A stretch of 64,000 bases of DNA from Weeksellaceae bacterium (GTDB taxonomy: Bacteria > Bacteroidota > Bacteroidia > Flavobacteriales > Weeksellaceae), in the NCBI GenBank assembly GCA_019459455.1, contig JAIBEX010000004.1, positions 1-64,000 of the forward strand, read 5' to 3'. The position numbers and the translations under genes are program-made. The notes beneath the pieces are model-generated. The model made no database searches. It had not been told where the DNA came from and worked only from the letters and a program-made list of their open reading frames with translations. This document shows positions 35,580 through 44,043 of this stretch, one piece after another (position 1 is the first letter of the stretch; each line of letters opens with the position of its first letter).

Positions 35580-35603
35580 AGAGTCAGTTTAATTACTGGC
35601 TCT
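35580..35603. terminator. Bidirectional terminator between the OmpX-like gene and purF
   Basis: AGAGTCAGT and ACTGGCTCT pair with one G-T pair, preceded by an A-run and followed by TTTTTTT, so it can stop both converging transcripts. Confidence 0.85.
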
Positions 35604-35630
35604 TTTTTTATGTTTAAAATTTTAATATTC

Positions 35631-37118
35631 TTACTGAAACAGCACGGCTTCCTCTCCCTTTGGTACCGGATACTGTTCGGTAAAACAGCCAAAGCAGTGG
35701 TTGGAGCTTCCAAGGATGATCTTCAGGTTATCCATGCTCAGGAACTCCAGGGAATCCACACCCAAATAATCCCTCAGTTCGTCCTTGGTCATGTTGGCTG
35801 AAATAAGGTCATCTTTCGTGGGAGTGTCTATCCCCAGATAGCAGGGCGCGATGATGGGCGGCGACACACTTCTGAAGTGGATCTCCTTCACACCGGCATC
35901 TTTCATGATTTTCACCAACCTTTTAGATGTGGTTCCCCGTACGATGGAATCGTCAATGATGACGACTCTTTTTCCTTTGATCTCAGAAATGATGGGATTC
36001 AGTTTCAGATTGACAATCCGCTCGCGCATTTCCTGCGTAGGAACGATAAAACTACGGCCGATGTACCGGTTCTTAATAAGCACCGGGCGGAACGGAATAC
36101 CGGACGCCTTGGAAAAACCAATCGCGGCAGGGACGCCTGAATCCGGAACTCCAATGACGATATCTGCGTCCACAGGTGCCTGTTCCCAAATCTTTTCCCC
36201 GGACTTTTCCCGGATTTCATGAACATTAATGTTCTCCAGAACCGAATCGGGTCTTGCAAAATAAATATATTCGAACGCACAAATCCTCCGCTCACAGTTT
36301 TCCCTTACAAGAAAGGACTTAAGCCCTGTTTCGTTTTCGCTGGTGTACACAATTTCACCTGGCAGGATGTCCCGCACGTATTGCGCACCTACCGCGTCCA
36401 AAGCTACTGATTCAGAGGCGGCGACGAAGGTTTTTTCATCAATCGCACCCAAGACCAACGGACGGATGCCGTGAAAATCGCGGAAGGCAAAGAATTTATT
36501 CCTTGTCATACCGACAACAGAATAGGCGCCTTCAATCTTCTCCATGGTTGCCTTAATAGCGCCGCGCAGGCCTAAATCCAGGTTTTTCTGGATCAGTCTC
36601 AGGATGACTTCCGAATCGGAAGTTGCACGGAACACCACCCCCTCTGCCTCCAGTTCCCTTTTGAGTTCATGCGCGTTCGTGAGGTTACCGTTATGTGCGA
36701 TGGAAAGTACGATCTGGTCATATTCATTCTTTGCAAAGAAGGGCTGGAAATTATACTTTTTCTTGTCCCCTGCCGTGGTATAACGGGTATGTCCGATAGC
36801 GGAATTCCCCATGAAGGTTTCCGGCTCTCGGATGTCCTTGTACACATCCAGCACGAGTCCCTCGTCCTTGATGTTCACAATTTTTCCCTTCTTCATCACC
36901 GAAATCCCGCAGGCTTCCTGCCCCCTGTGCTGCAGGGCGAAAAGGCCGAACTGCGAAAGGGAAAAGGTGTCCAGGTCGGTATCGGAATAGATTCCGAAAA
37001 TTCCGCATTCTTCGGAAGGTGCGTCAAAGGGATCCCCGGATTTCAAAAGATTTCTGCCGTAAGCGCGGTCTTTAAACTGGTTTAAATAATCTTGTGTATG
37101 TTGTTGTAATTCAGTCAT
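35631..37118 (-). CDS. purF: Amidophosphoribosyltransferase (PurF)
   Basis: First committed step of purine synthesis: PRPP plus glutamine to phosphoribosylamine. The N-terminal nucleophile is Cys38 in EECGIFGIYS, so a 37-residue propeptide must be removed. SIAHNGNLTNA is in the glutaminase domain, and the PRTase domain has the PRPP-binding VVIIDDSIVRGTTS. Cysteines in the C-terminal CFGCF and elsewhere suggest the Fe-S type, as in Bacillus, which also has a propeptide. It follows purC by 17 bp on the same strand. Confidence 0.96.
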   Translation of the reverse strand: MTELQQHTQDYLNQFKDRAYGRNLLKSGDPFDAPSEECGIFGIYSDTDLDTFSLSQFGLFALQHRGQEACGISVMKKGKIVNIKDEGLVLDVYKDIREPETFMGNSAIGHTRYTTAGDKKKYNFQPFFAKNEYDQIVLSIAHNGNLTNAHELKRELEAEGVVFRATSDSEVILRLIQKNLDLGLRGAIKATMEKIEGAYSVVGMTRNKFFAFRDFHGIRPLVLGAIDEKTFVAASESVALDAVGAQYVRDILPGEIVYTSENETGLKSFLVRENCERRICAFEYIYFARPDSVLENINVHEIREKSGEKIWEQAPVDADIVIGVPDSGVPAAIGFSKASGIPFRPVLIKNRYIGRSFIVPTQEMRERIVNLKLNPIISEIKGKRVVIIDDSIVRGTTSKRLVKIMKDAGVKEIHFRSVSPPIIAPCYLGIDTPTKDDLISANMTKDELRDYLGVDSLEFLSMDNLKIILGSSNHCFGCFTEQYPVPKGEEAVLFQ

Positions 37119-37135
37119 TATATTTTCCTGAACAC

Positions 37136-37855
37136 TTATTTGTTCAGCACTTTTTTCAGTCTTTCATAAATTTCTACATAAGCTTCGGTCACTTCTCCCA
37201 GGTCACGGCGAAAACGGTCTTTGTCCAGCTTCTTCATAGTGTCCTTGTCCCATAGTCTGCAGGTGTCTGGTGAGATCTCATCAGCCAGGACAATCTGTCC
37301 ATCTGCGGTTTTACCCAATTCAATCTTGAAATCTACTAGAATAATGTTCATTCTGTCGAAAAGTTCAATCAGAATATCATTGATATCAGAAGTCAGGTCG
37401 TACATCTCGTCCAGTTCCCCATAGGTCGCTGCACCAAGAAATACAGCGTGGTGATCGTTGATTAAAGGATCTCCAAGGTCATCTCTTTTGTAACAGATAT
37501 CGAAAATGGTTACCGGAGACTTGATGCCCTCGTCCACACCCAGGCGCTGAGCCATGCTTCCTGCTGAGTAATTGCGGACCACCATTTCCAAAGGAATGAT
37601 ACTGACTTTTTTAACAAGCTGCTCCCTTTCGTCCAGTTTTTTGATAAAATGGGTAGGGATTCCTTTGTCGTTCAGATATTCAAAGATCAGGGTGGTGATG
37701 GCATTGTTCATCTCTCCCTTCAAATCTACGTTTCCGCGTTTCTGCGCATTGAAAGCGGTAGCATCGTCCTTGAACCGCACGATCACTTCACCCGGACGGT
37801 CAGTTTCAAAAACCTGTTTTGCTTTTCCTTCATAAAGCATTGCTCCTTTTGTCAT
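37136..37855 (-). CDS. purC: SAICAR synthase (PurC)
   Basis: Joins CAIR and aspartate in purine synthesis. It has [12 protein letters not shown] (7-18), [11 protein letters not shown] (about 26-36), [14 protein letters not shown] and the signature DFKIELGK plus [13 protein letters not shown] near the C-terminus. 239 aa is normal. The start could be at MTKG or five codons later at MLYE. It forms an operon with purF. Confidence 0.95.
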   Translation of the reverse strand: MTKGAMLYEGKAKQVFETDRPGEVIVRFKDDATAFNAQKRGNVDLKGEMNNAITTLIFEYLNDKGIPTHFIKKLDEREQLVKKVSIIPLEMVVRNYSAGSMAQRLGVDEGIKSPVTIFDICYKRDDLGDPLINDHHAVFLGAATYGELDEMYDLTSDINDILIELFDRMNIILVDFKIELGKTADGQIVLADEISPDTCRLWDKDTMKKLDKDRFRRDLGEVTEAYVEIYERLKKVLNK

Positions 37856-37860
37856 TTCTC

Positions 37861-37894
37861 TTTTACTTTTTACTGTTTTATTTCTATTTTCACT
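37861..37894. repeat. Seven-base phased T-rich repeat between DUF3307 and purC genes
   Basis: TTTTACT (twice), GTTTTAT, TTCTATT and TTCACTT run in phase from 37861. Low complexity, so confidence is lower than for the other heptameric tracts. Confidence 0.45.
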
Positions 37895-38593
37895 TTAAAT
37901 CCTGACTAATATTCCGGTCAAAACTGCAATTCCAAAACTTAACAAAGTCCCTATCAGTACATACTCGGTAAGTTTTCTCTGCTTAGCCTCGGCCAGATCG
38001 CTGAACCGGAACACCGATTTTGCCGCAATCATAAATCCTACTCCTTCCCAGTGATTCACCACGATGAAGGTAAAGACTAATAAACGTTCCAGTATGCCAA
38101 TATATTTTCCTGCATTTGTAAGGCTGTCCGTCTGCATCTTGCCGTGCTCCATTGTAACAGGAGTCCACGAAGAAAGCAGGATCTTAATCAGCACAGAAAC
38201 CGGCATGGTAAGGAACAGTGCTCCCGTTATGTAGATGAGCACTTCCGGCCGTGACAGGAGTTGCATATCAATCTGATCAGTATAGCATGCGATCATGAGT
38301 ATTACCGACACATGAAGAGCCTGGTCCGCAAAGAACCATATTCTTTTCGTTTTGGGTTTCTGAAGATGAAGTTTCAGCGCGTCGATGATGAAATGGGAGA
38401 TTCCGACGAGGGTAGCTATCCACCATAAGTCCAGATCCCACAGAAACAGGAAGCATAATGCGGTATGCACAAGGGTGTGCAGGTAAAGGTAGGGGCTCGC
38501 GGTTTTCTTCTCTTCCTTGTGCGCAACCCATTTGTTCGGCTGTAAGATGAAATCTCCGATTAAGTGCGCCAGTATGAGTTTTGTGAGGATCAT
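37895..38593 (-). CDS. DUF3307 polytopic membrane protein (232 aa)
   Basis: About six hydrophobic helices. Polar residues lie within or next to the membrane in a conserved-looking arrangement: LAHLIGDFILQP (8-19), LYLHTLVHTAL (about 37-47), ISHFIIDALKLH (about 65-76) and FFADQALHVSV (about 88-98). This HxxGDFxxQ / HFxIDxxK / DQxxH pattern is the DUF3307 signature. Function unknown; the buried His and Asp residues would suit an enzyme, ion conductor or ligand sensor. It starts two bases after the stop of the SatD-like gene and is certainly co-transcribed with it. Confidence 0.85.
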   Translation of the reverse strand: MILTKLILAHLIGDFILQPNKWVAHKEEKKTASPYLYLHTLVHTALCFLFLWDLDLWWIATLVGISHFIIDALKLHLQKPKTKRIWFFADQALHVSVILMIACYTDQIDMQLLSRPEVLIYITGALFLTMPVSVLIKILLSSWTPVTMEHGKMQTDSLTNAGKYIGILERLLVFTFIVVNHWEGVGFMIAAKSVFRFSDLAEAKQRKLTEYVLIGTLLSFGIAVLTGILVRI

Positions 38594-38595
38594 CT

Positions 38596-39198
38596 TTACA
38601 GTTGAGAGATTCGTTTCCGGAAAAATTTGTCTGTTTCGGCAATCAGGTCATAGTTGGCCCTCTTCAGGCGCTGGCTTACGGATGACTGCGAGATGTTGAG
38701 CTGCTGTGCCACCTGTTCCTGGTTCTGCGCGGAATCCCTGATAAAAATATTGACTATTTCCGCCGATACGACAGACCAGCTGTCCAGGCTCACACTCATC
38801 CATTTAAAGGTAAGGTTCATCATTTCATCAAAATCCTGATGGTCTGAGCTTATACTCAGGTTCAGTTTTTCTGCTTTTATCCGCTCGAAATTCCTGCCGG
38901 AGTTCACAAAGGCGCTTCCGTTGGACTGCGTTACTTTTGCGGCCTGAAAATCCTGCGCGCCCAGTCCTATGGAAAGACGTACATCCAGTCCCTGAATATT
39001 CCTGATTCTTGATTTGATTTCGATTGCCTTGCTGAAGGAGTCTTCTGCACGCTGAATCAGTAACTGGAATTCATCGCCGCGGTATATTTCCCAGACCTGC
39101 TCGTTTTCTTCGCCAAACACCTCACGCAATGCGTGATGCCAAATTTCCGGCTGGATGCTTTGAGAGTTGATGATGTCTCCGGTGATGACCGCTTTCAT
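38596..39198 (-). CDS. SatD-like protein: cyclase-like N-terminal domain plus C-terminal helix-turn-helix (200 aa)
   Basis: The match is to the SatD family (named from a streptococcal secretion and acid-tolerance locus), whose biochemistry I do not know to be established. Seen in the sequence: a first strand AVITGDIINSQ with Asp8, then EIYRGDEFQLLIQ (37-49) resembling the GGDEF turn, DVRLSIGLGAQ like the VSIG strand of GGDEF and cyclase domains, and GSAFVNSGRNFERIK recalling the GxAVNxAxRLE helix of class III cyclases. The last 40 residues (NQEQVAQQLNISQSSVSQRL) form a helix-turn-helix. The cyclase reading is inference by eye. It heads a two-gene unit with DUF3307. Confidence 0.82.
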   Translation of the reverse strand: MKAVITGDIINSQSIQPEIWHHALREVFGEENEQVWEIYRGDEFQLLIQRAEDSFSKAIEIKSRIRNIQGLDVRLSIGLGAQDFQAAKVTQSNGSAFVNSGRNFERIKAEKLNLSISSDHQDFDEMMNLTFKWMSVSLDSWSVVSAEIVNIFIRDSAQNQEQVAQQLNISQSSVSQRLKRANYDLIAETDKFFRKRISQL

Positions 39199-39203
39199 AG
39201 GTG

Positions 39204-39211
39204 CAAATATA
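39204..39211 (-). promoter_or_regulatory. Promoter -7 element almost touching the satD-like start codon
   Basis: TATATTTG on the minus strand ends five bases before the ATG at 39198. Transcription would begin at or within a base or two of the start codon, giving a leaderless mRNA. A second, weaker element (TATATTTTC) lies about 27 bp further upstream and could give a normal leader. Confidence 0.55.
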
Positions 39212-39307
39212 ATAAATTTAGCTCAGGGGCGAAAATATAAATTAAATCGCTTATAAAATTGAATATTAGTAAAAAAGCTTATAAATGCTACAAACTCAAA
39301 AAAAAAT

Positions 39308-39328
39308 GCACCTTCATTTATCAGGTGC
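39308..39328 (-). terminator. Intrinsic terminator of the DoxX-family gene
   Basis: GCACCT and AGGTGC pair around a nine-base loop. On the minus strand the stem is followed by ATTTTTTTTT. Confidence 0.75.
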
Positions 39329-39344
39329 GTTTACGTTTTTTTGT

Positions 39345-39779
39345 TTACCAGGAGCTTTCCCTTCTCCGGGCAATCATATTGTCTATTGAATATTTGCCGG
39401 GACCAAATGCAAAAAGCATAAGATATACCGAAAGGTACAGAAGGCTGGCCTCCCGCTTCGGGAACGGGTCTCCGCTGTGCACAAATAACCCTGCCACGGC
39501 CATGGTAATAATCAGAAAGAAAACCGCCGGACGGGTAAAAAGTCCCAGTATAATGAAAATAGAACAGACAAATTCAGCAAAAACAGCCAGAAACAATGAA
39601 AATCTGGGACCTAAACCAAGGAAATTGAAGAACTGAATTTCTTCACCCGATGTCAGTTCCATCAGCTTGGGAAAACCGTGTGAAATCATCGCAAATCCTA
39701 CAAAAATCCGGACTACTAAAAGAACAATATCCACAATCATCGGGTTGACCCTGGTTGAAGTAAAGTAATTCATAGACAT
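39345..39779 (-). CDS. DoxX-family membrane protein (144 aa)
   Basis: Four transmembrane helices, with VRIFVGFAMISHGFPKLMEL near the N-terminus and the characteristic GLGPRFSLFLAVFAEFVCSIFIILGLFTRPA in outline in the middle. DoxX-type proteins are linked to quinone or thiol redox balance, but the function here is unknown. It has its own terminator. The ATG at 39779 has alternatives two codons later at MNYF. Confidence 0.88.
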   Translation of the reverse strand: MSMNYFTSTRVNPMIVDIVLLVVRIFVGFAMISHGFPKLMELTSGEEIQFFNFLGLGPRFSLFLAVFAEFVCSIFIILGLFTRPAVFFLIITMAVAGLFVHSGDPFPKREASLLYLSVYLMLFAFGPGKYSIDNMIARRRESSW

Positions 39780-39839
39780 AATTTTCAGTCAAATTTAACG
39801 AAAAAACCTTTACATCACAGCATAAAAATGATACACCCC

Positions 39840-40715
39840 CTAACGGTAACCGAAATTCTTCAAATCGCGGTCGTTTTTACGCCAGTCTTTTTTCACTTTT
39901 ACGAAGAGATTCAGATGTATTTTTTTTGAGAAGAATTTCTCCAGATCAATTCTTGCCTCCGTACCTACTTTCTTAATTGCGTCTCCCTTATGACCGATGA
40001 TGATGCCCTTCTGCGTATCCCGTTCCACATAAATAATGGAATCGATGAAAATGATGCCCTCTTTTTCCTTGAACATTTCGGTAACGACTTCAACGGAATA
40101 AGGAATTTCCTTTTCATAGTTCATGAGGATCTTTTCCCGGATGGCTTCATTAACAAAGAAACGTTCGGGTTTGTCTGTATACTGGTCCTTGTCGTAGTAG
40201 GGCGGGTTTTCCGGAAGCAAAGACTTCAGTTTCGGCAGAATGATATCGGTGTTAAAGCCTTTAAGCGCAGATATTGGAAGGATTTCCGCTTTTGGGATGC
40301 GTTCGTGCCACAGTTCCATCACTTTTTCCAGGTCTTCCTGATTGGACTCATCGATCTTGTTCACCAGAATCAGGACGGGAACAGGAATCTTATTCAGTTT
40401 TTCAACAAGGTATTCAAATGGTTCGGTTCTGTCGAGAATGTCCACGATAAAAAGGAATACATCAGCATCCTGCAGCGAATCCTTTACAAAATCCATCATC
40501 CTTTCCTGCAAACCATACTTTGGGTCCAGAACACCGGGAGTGTCTGAAAAAACGATCTGTAAATCCTCCTCATTATAAATTCCAAAGATCCGGTGACGCG
40601 TGGTCTGGGCCTTTTGGGTAACAATAGCCAGCTTCTCCCCCATCAGTTGGTTAAGAAGAGTTGATTTACCCGCATTGGGCTTCCCTACTATATTTACAAA
40701 TCCTGCCTTATGCAT
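39840..40715 (-). CDS. era: Ribosome-assembly GTPase Era
   Basis: A GTPase that binds the 3' end of 16S rRNA during small-subunit assembly. G1 GKPNAGKS (11-18), the switch region QKAQTTRHRI (about 36-45), G3 DTPG and G4 NKID are all present. The C-terminal KH domain has the GHKG loop in GIIIGHKGDAIKKVG. 291 aa is normal. It is separated from the methyltransferase gene by 68 bp. Confidence 0.96.
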   Translation of the reverse strand: MHKAGFVNIVGKPNAGKSTLLNQLMGEKLAIVTQKAQTTRHRIFGIYNEEDLQIVFSDTPGVLDPKYGLQERMMDFVKDSLQDADVFLFIVDILDRTEPFEYLVEKLNKIPVPVLILVNKIDESNQEDLEKVMELWHERIPKAEILPISALKGFNTDIILPKLKSLLPENPPYYDKDQYTDKPERFFVNEAIREKILMNYEKEIPYSVEVVTEMFKEKEGIIFIDSIIYVERDTQKGIIIGHKGDAIKKVGTEARIDLEKFFSKKIHLNLFVKVKKDWRKNDRDLKNFGYR

Positions 40716-40783
40716 TCAAAAAAAATTAAAAATTAAACTGGAAACGGTAATTCCAGCTGCAAAGATAACAATAAAAGAATTGC

Positions 40784-41551
40784 CTATTTTTTAAAGACGA
40801 GCGGTAAAATCTCATTCTCCATAAGGCCGAACCGCTGTCTTTCGTGCACCGGGAATTTCCTTGAATAGAAATTAGCATCGGTTTGGAAGCCAACACTTTG
40901 AAGCCTGTCAAAATAATCCATTCCATACCAGCGTACGTGATCGTACTGACCGAAGTGCTTCTGTCTTTCCTTAGGATCTTTAATGGAAAAATCCTCGTAG
41001 GTTTTTTCCAGGGAATTCTTCATCGGAACCTGAAAAATGCCCCAACCCCCTTTTTTCATCACGCGGTAGAGTTCGCTCATTGCTTTCCGGTCATCAACAA
41101 TATGTTCCAGCACATGGTTGCAGAAAATGACATCGTAACTTTCATCTTCAAACGGCAAATCAAGGATATCCGCCTTTACATCGACAATCGGGGAAAAGAG
41201 ATCGGCAGACGTGTAATCCAGATTCTTCATCTTCCTGAATTTTCTTAAAAATTCCTGCTCGGGTGCAATGTGAAGCACCTTATAATTTTTCGTAAAGAAA
41301 TCGGTTTCGTTCTGAAGATAAAGCCACATCTGACGGTGCCGCTCCAGGCTCAGGGTTCCAGGCGAAAGTGCATTATCGCGCTGTTTGCCGTACCCGTAAG
41401 GGAGAAATTTCCGGTAGGACCTCCCGTCAATTGGGTCGGTAAAGTTATTGCCTTTGAAAAACTGGTAAATGAGGGGCCTCAGGACAATGCTTAAATTGAT
41501 AAGCATGGGCCTCGGAATGCTGTTCAGCAAAAATTTAAGGAGCTTTTTCAT
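40784..41551 (-). CDS. Class I SAM-dependent methyltransferase (255 aa)
   Basis: A methyltransferase_11-like domain. An altered motif I is VLHIAPEQEFLRKF (about 92-105) in place of GxGxG, with SADLFSPIVDVKADILDLPF, then FCNHVLEHIVDDRKAM (about 147-162). The N-terminus is basic and hydrophobic. The lack of a GxG loop resembles SAM enzymes that act on glycolipids or polysaccharides, but the substrate is unknown. Its ATG directly abuts the map stop codon (41551/41552), so the genes are tightly packed. Confidence 0.85.
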   Translation of the reverse strand: MKKLLKFLLNSIPRPMLINLSIVLRPLIYQFFKGNNFTDPIDGRSYRKFLPYGYGKQRDNALSPGTLSLERHRQMWLYLQNETDFFTKNYKVLHIAPEQEFLRKFRKMKNLDYTSADLFSPIVDVKADILDLPFEDESYDVIFCNHVLEHIVDDRKAMSELYRVMKKGGWGIFQVPMKNSLEKTYEDFSIKDPKERQKHFGQYDHVRWYGMDYFDRLQSVGFQTDANFYSRKFPVHERQRFGLMENEILPLVFKK

Positions 41552-42361
41552 TTAAAAATCCATGGTGAACGGGTCTTCCTCATCGCTTACAATCCCCAGC
41601 GATTCATAGATAAATTTATAGGTGGAAAGCAGCACCGGTTTGCCGCCGATTACGCAAACGTCGTGTTCAAAATGGGCAGAGGGCTTCATATCCAGCGTGG
41701 TAACCGTCCAGCCGTCACTGTGAAACTTCACTTTTTCGGTTCCCATATTAATCATGGGTTCAATCGCCAGTACAATGCCGTCCTTAATCACTTTACCACT
41801 TCCTTTCCTTCCATAGTTAGGTACCTGCGGATCTTCATGCATCTTGCGGCCAAGACCGTGTCCCACCAGCTCGCGAACGACGCCATATCCGTGCTTTTCA
41901 CAGTACTCCTGAATGGCATAGGAAATATCTCCTATCCTTTTGCCACGGACACACTGTTCTATGCCCTTGTAAAGGGATTCTTTGGTTATTTTAAGCAGTT
42001 TCTTTGTTTCCGGAGCTACTTCGCCCACTTCAAATGAATAGGCATGGTCGCCATAGAAGCCGTTCATATAGACGCCACAGTCAACGGAAAGGACATCCCC
42101 TTCAACCAGTGGTGTATCGTTTGGAATCCCATGAACGACCTCGGCATTTGGAGAGATACAGAGGTTTTTTGGAAACCCATACATGCCCAGGAATGCCGGT
42201 TCTCCACCGTTATCGCGGATAAATTCTCCACCCAACCGGTCCAGATGGTTGGTGGTAACACCCGGTTTTATTTCCTTTGCGAGCAGACCCAGGGTTCTGG
42301 AGACCAGCTGTGCGCTTTCGCGCATGAGTTTCAGCTCCGGAAGTGTTTTTAAATGAATCAT
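41552..42361 (-). CDS. map: Type I methionine aminopeptidase (Map)
   Basis: Removes initiator methionine from new proteins. The metal ligands are in place: DCGVYMNGFYGDHAYSF (two Asp), GHGLGRKMHEDPQVPN (His), AIEPMINMG (Glu) and the final Glu/Asp near FEHDVCV. The EVVHGIPND loop carries the conserved His. 269 aa is slightly longer than the E. coli enzyme. Four bases separate its start from the stop of the HAD-like gene upstream, so they form one transcription unit with the methyltransferase. Confidence 0.95.
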   Translation of the reverse strand: MIHLKTLPELKLMRESAQLVSRTLGLLAKEIKPGVTTNHLDRLGGEFIRDNGGEPAFLGMYGFPKNLCISPNAEVVHGIPNDTPLVEGDVLSVDCGVYMNGFYGDHAYSFEVGEVAPETKKLLKITKESLYKGIEQCVRGKRIGDISYAIQEYCEKHGYGVVRELVGHGLGRKMHEDPQVPNYGRKGSGKVIKDGIVLAIEPMINMGTEKVKFHSDGWTVTTLDMKPSAHFEHDVCVIGGKPVLLSTYKFIYESLGIVSDEEDPFTMDF

Positions 42362-42365
42362 ATGC

Positions 42366-42797
42366 TTACCAAAACAGGCCCTTTTTCTTGTCTTTCTTTA
42401 TCCTGGAATACGCCAGGACTTCACCACCGTCCACACGGAACTCAATGCGCTCGTTGATGATGTTGTAGATTTCACCCCAGCCCGGGAAACCACCAAGATT
42501 ACGGTCATCGATAAACAGATCGGCATCAATTTTACGCGAAGCACCTTCCTGGTCGAAGACCTCCCCTTCAAAACTTGAATTAACAGCATAAAATTCCACG
42601 CCATTTTTCCGGCAGAATTCCACTGCTTCGTCCAACGTCTTTCCGTGTCTGTAAGTCCATAAAATCAACCGGTAGCCTTCGGACTGCAGTTTCTTCAGCG
42701 TCTCGAAAGCAAAGGTTTTTGGCTTTCCAATACCGGGAAAGGCATCATCGACAACAGTGCCGTCGAAATCAATTGCCAGTTTTTTATTACTTTTCAT
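42366..42797 (-). CDS. BT0820-family HAD-like phosphatase (143 aa)
   Basis: A small HAD-superfamily protein. The nucleophile loop is LAIDFDGTVVDDAFPG (7-22), then LILWTYRHGKTLDEAV (about 39-54) with the motif II Thr and VLADLF-like DADLFIDDRNLGGFPG (about 92-107) with motif IV acidic residues. This matches the BT0820 family, whose substrate is unknown. A TATCTTTG element upstream (about 42826-42833) drives the transcript that continues into map. Confidence 0.88.
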   Translation of the reverse strand: MKSNKKLAIDFDGTVVDDAFPGIGKPKTFAFETLKKLQSEGYRLILWTYRHGKTLDEAVEFCRKNGVEFYAVNSSFEGEVFDQEGASRKIDADLFIDDRNLGGFPGWGEIYNIINERIEFRVDGGEVLAYSRIKKDKKKGLFW

Positions 42798-42842
42798 CGT
42801 AATCGTATTATTATTTTTTCAATTTGCAAAGATACAAAAAGA

Positions 42843-42859
42843 GCCGGAAAAATTCCGGC
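42843..42859 (-). terminator. Intrinsic terminator of the desaturase gene
   Basis: GCCGGAA and TTCCGGC pair around a three-base loop. On the minus strand it is followed by TCTTTTTG. Confidence 0.8.
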
Positions 42860-42881
42860 CCCGCTAATATATGTTACCATT

Positions 42882-43859
42882 CTAACTTTTCACCCACTTG
42901 AACTGGTATTCCTGATCAGGAGTAGCCAGGCGGTCTGTAATCCGCTGCAGTCTGCCCGGAAGTTTCATCAGGTATTCCTGTGCTTTTTCGGCCTGTTCAT
43001 TCAGTCCTGTAATGTGCTCGATTTTCCAGTCTTGCAGAAGTTCACTTAAAATATTGATATAATCCTGACCGGTATAGACCATTGCCCGTTGTGCGGCATC
43101 GGAGAAATGCCCCCAAAGTTCACCGGCCTTCTGACCGGATTCCCGCATCAGGTGTGCGGGCATTACAATTTTCTTGCGCATCATATCTTCAAAAGCCAGC
43201 ATCATTTCGGATGCGTCGAGTTCAAAAATCCTCGTCACGAAATGTTTGTATGCTTTTGCGTGGCGGGCTTCATCGGCCGCAATTACGCCGCACATCCGGG
43301 ACAATTTGGTGTTGCCTGACTGTTTCGCCAGAGAACCCACCCTTCTGTGAGAAACATTGGTTGCTGTTTCCTGAAAACTGGTATACACAAAATTCCTGTA
43401 CGGGTCTAAAGTAGTTCCTAAGTCAAATCCGTCCTGAATTAAATACTGTGTCGTGATTTCAACTTCACGCATGTTAACCCGGCCACACAGATAAAGGTAT
43501 TTGTTAAGCAAATCGCCATGACGGTTCTCTTCAGCGGTCCAGCTTCTTACCCACTGAGACCAGCCCGTTTTATCTTCCTGATCAACCCCGTCGATTCCCA
43601 TAATCCAGGATTCGTAACTTGGCAGGGCTTCCTCCGTAATACAGTCTCCAATAAGGGTTACAAATAAATCATAGCCCATTTCCCTTGCATAGGTCTGGAG
43701 TTCTTCCACATCATATTTAAAACTGTCGGCAGACGGATCCGGAAGGAAATCAGTAGGCTGCCATATTTTTTCAACCGGGGTCAAATAAGAAGCAATGAAG
43801 TCGTCAACTTCCTTACCCAAATTCTTCATGACCTCAATTCTTACTAATTTATTGTACAT
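42882..43859 (-). CDS. Acyl-ACP desaturase (ferritin-like diiron), 325 aa
   Basis: Introduces a double bond into acyl-ACP. The diiron ligand motifs are SWTAEENRHGDLL (about 108-120) and AADEARHAKAYKHF (about 195-208). QDGFDLGTTLDPY and NFVYTSFQETATNVSH between them are typical of the plant-type stearoyl-ACP family. Cytoplasmic. It has a TATATTTG promoter at about 43881-43888. An alternative start at MKNLGKEVDD (10 codons in) also exists. Confidence 0.92.
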   Translation of the reverse strand: MYNKLVRIEVMKNLGKEVDDFIASYLTPVEKIWQPTDFLPDPSADSFKYDVEELQTYAREMGYDLFVTLIGDCITEEALPSYESWIMGIDGVDQEDKTGWSQWVRSWTAEENRHGDLLNKYLYLCGRVNMREVEITTQYLIQDGFDLGTTLDPYRNFVYTSFQETATNVSHRRVGSLAKQSGNTKLSRMCGVIAADEARHAKAYKHFVTRIFELDASEMMLAFEDMMRKKIVMPAHLMRESGQKAGELWGHFSDAAQRAMVYTGQDYINILSELLQDWKIEHITGLNEQAEKAQEYLMKLPGRLQRITDRLATPDQEYQFKWVKS

Positions 43860-44043
43860 TTTTACTATTTTATAGGGTGCAAATATATGTTAAAATATTA
43901 TTATTTAATGCATAAGTAATTAAATCTAAGCGCCATGAATCCGAATTAAATGCCGCTGAATGATGAATCAACTTCGATAAAAAACTTAATTTATATCTGG
44001 GTAATGGTTGTGATTGGAAAGATTAGGGCTGTTGCCGCAAAAA
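43860..44043. other. AT-rich spacer between the desaturase and gpmI
   Basis: It holds the desaturase promoter (TATATTTG on the minus strand near 43881-43888) and the 3' flank of gpmI. No gene or strong hairpin was seen. Confidence 0.5.
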
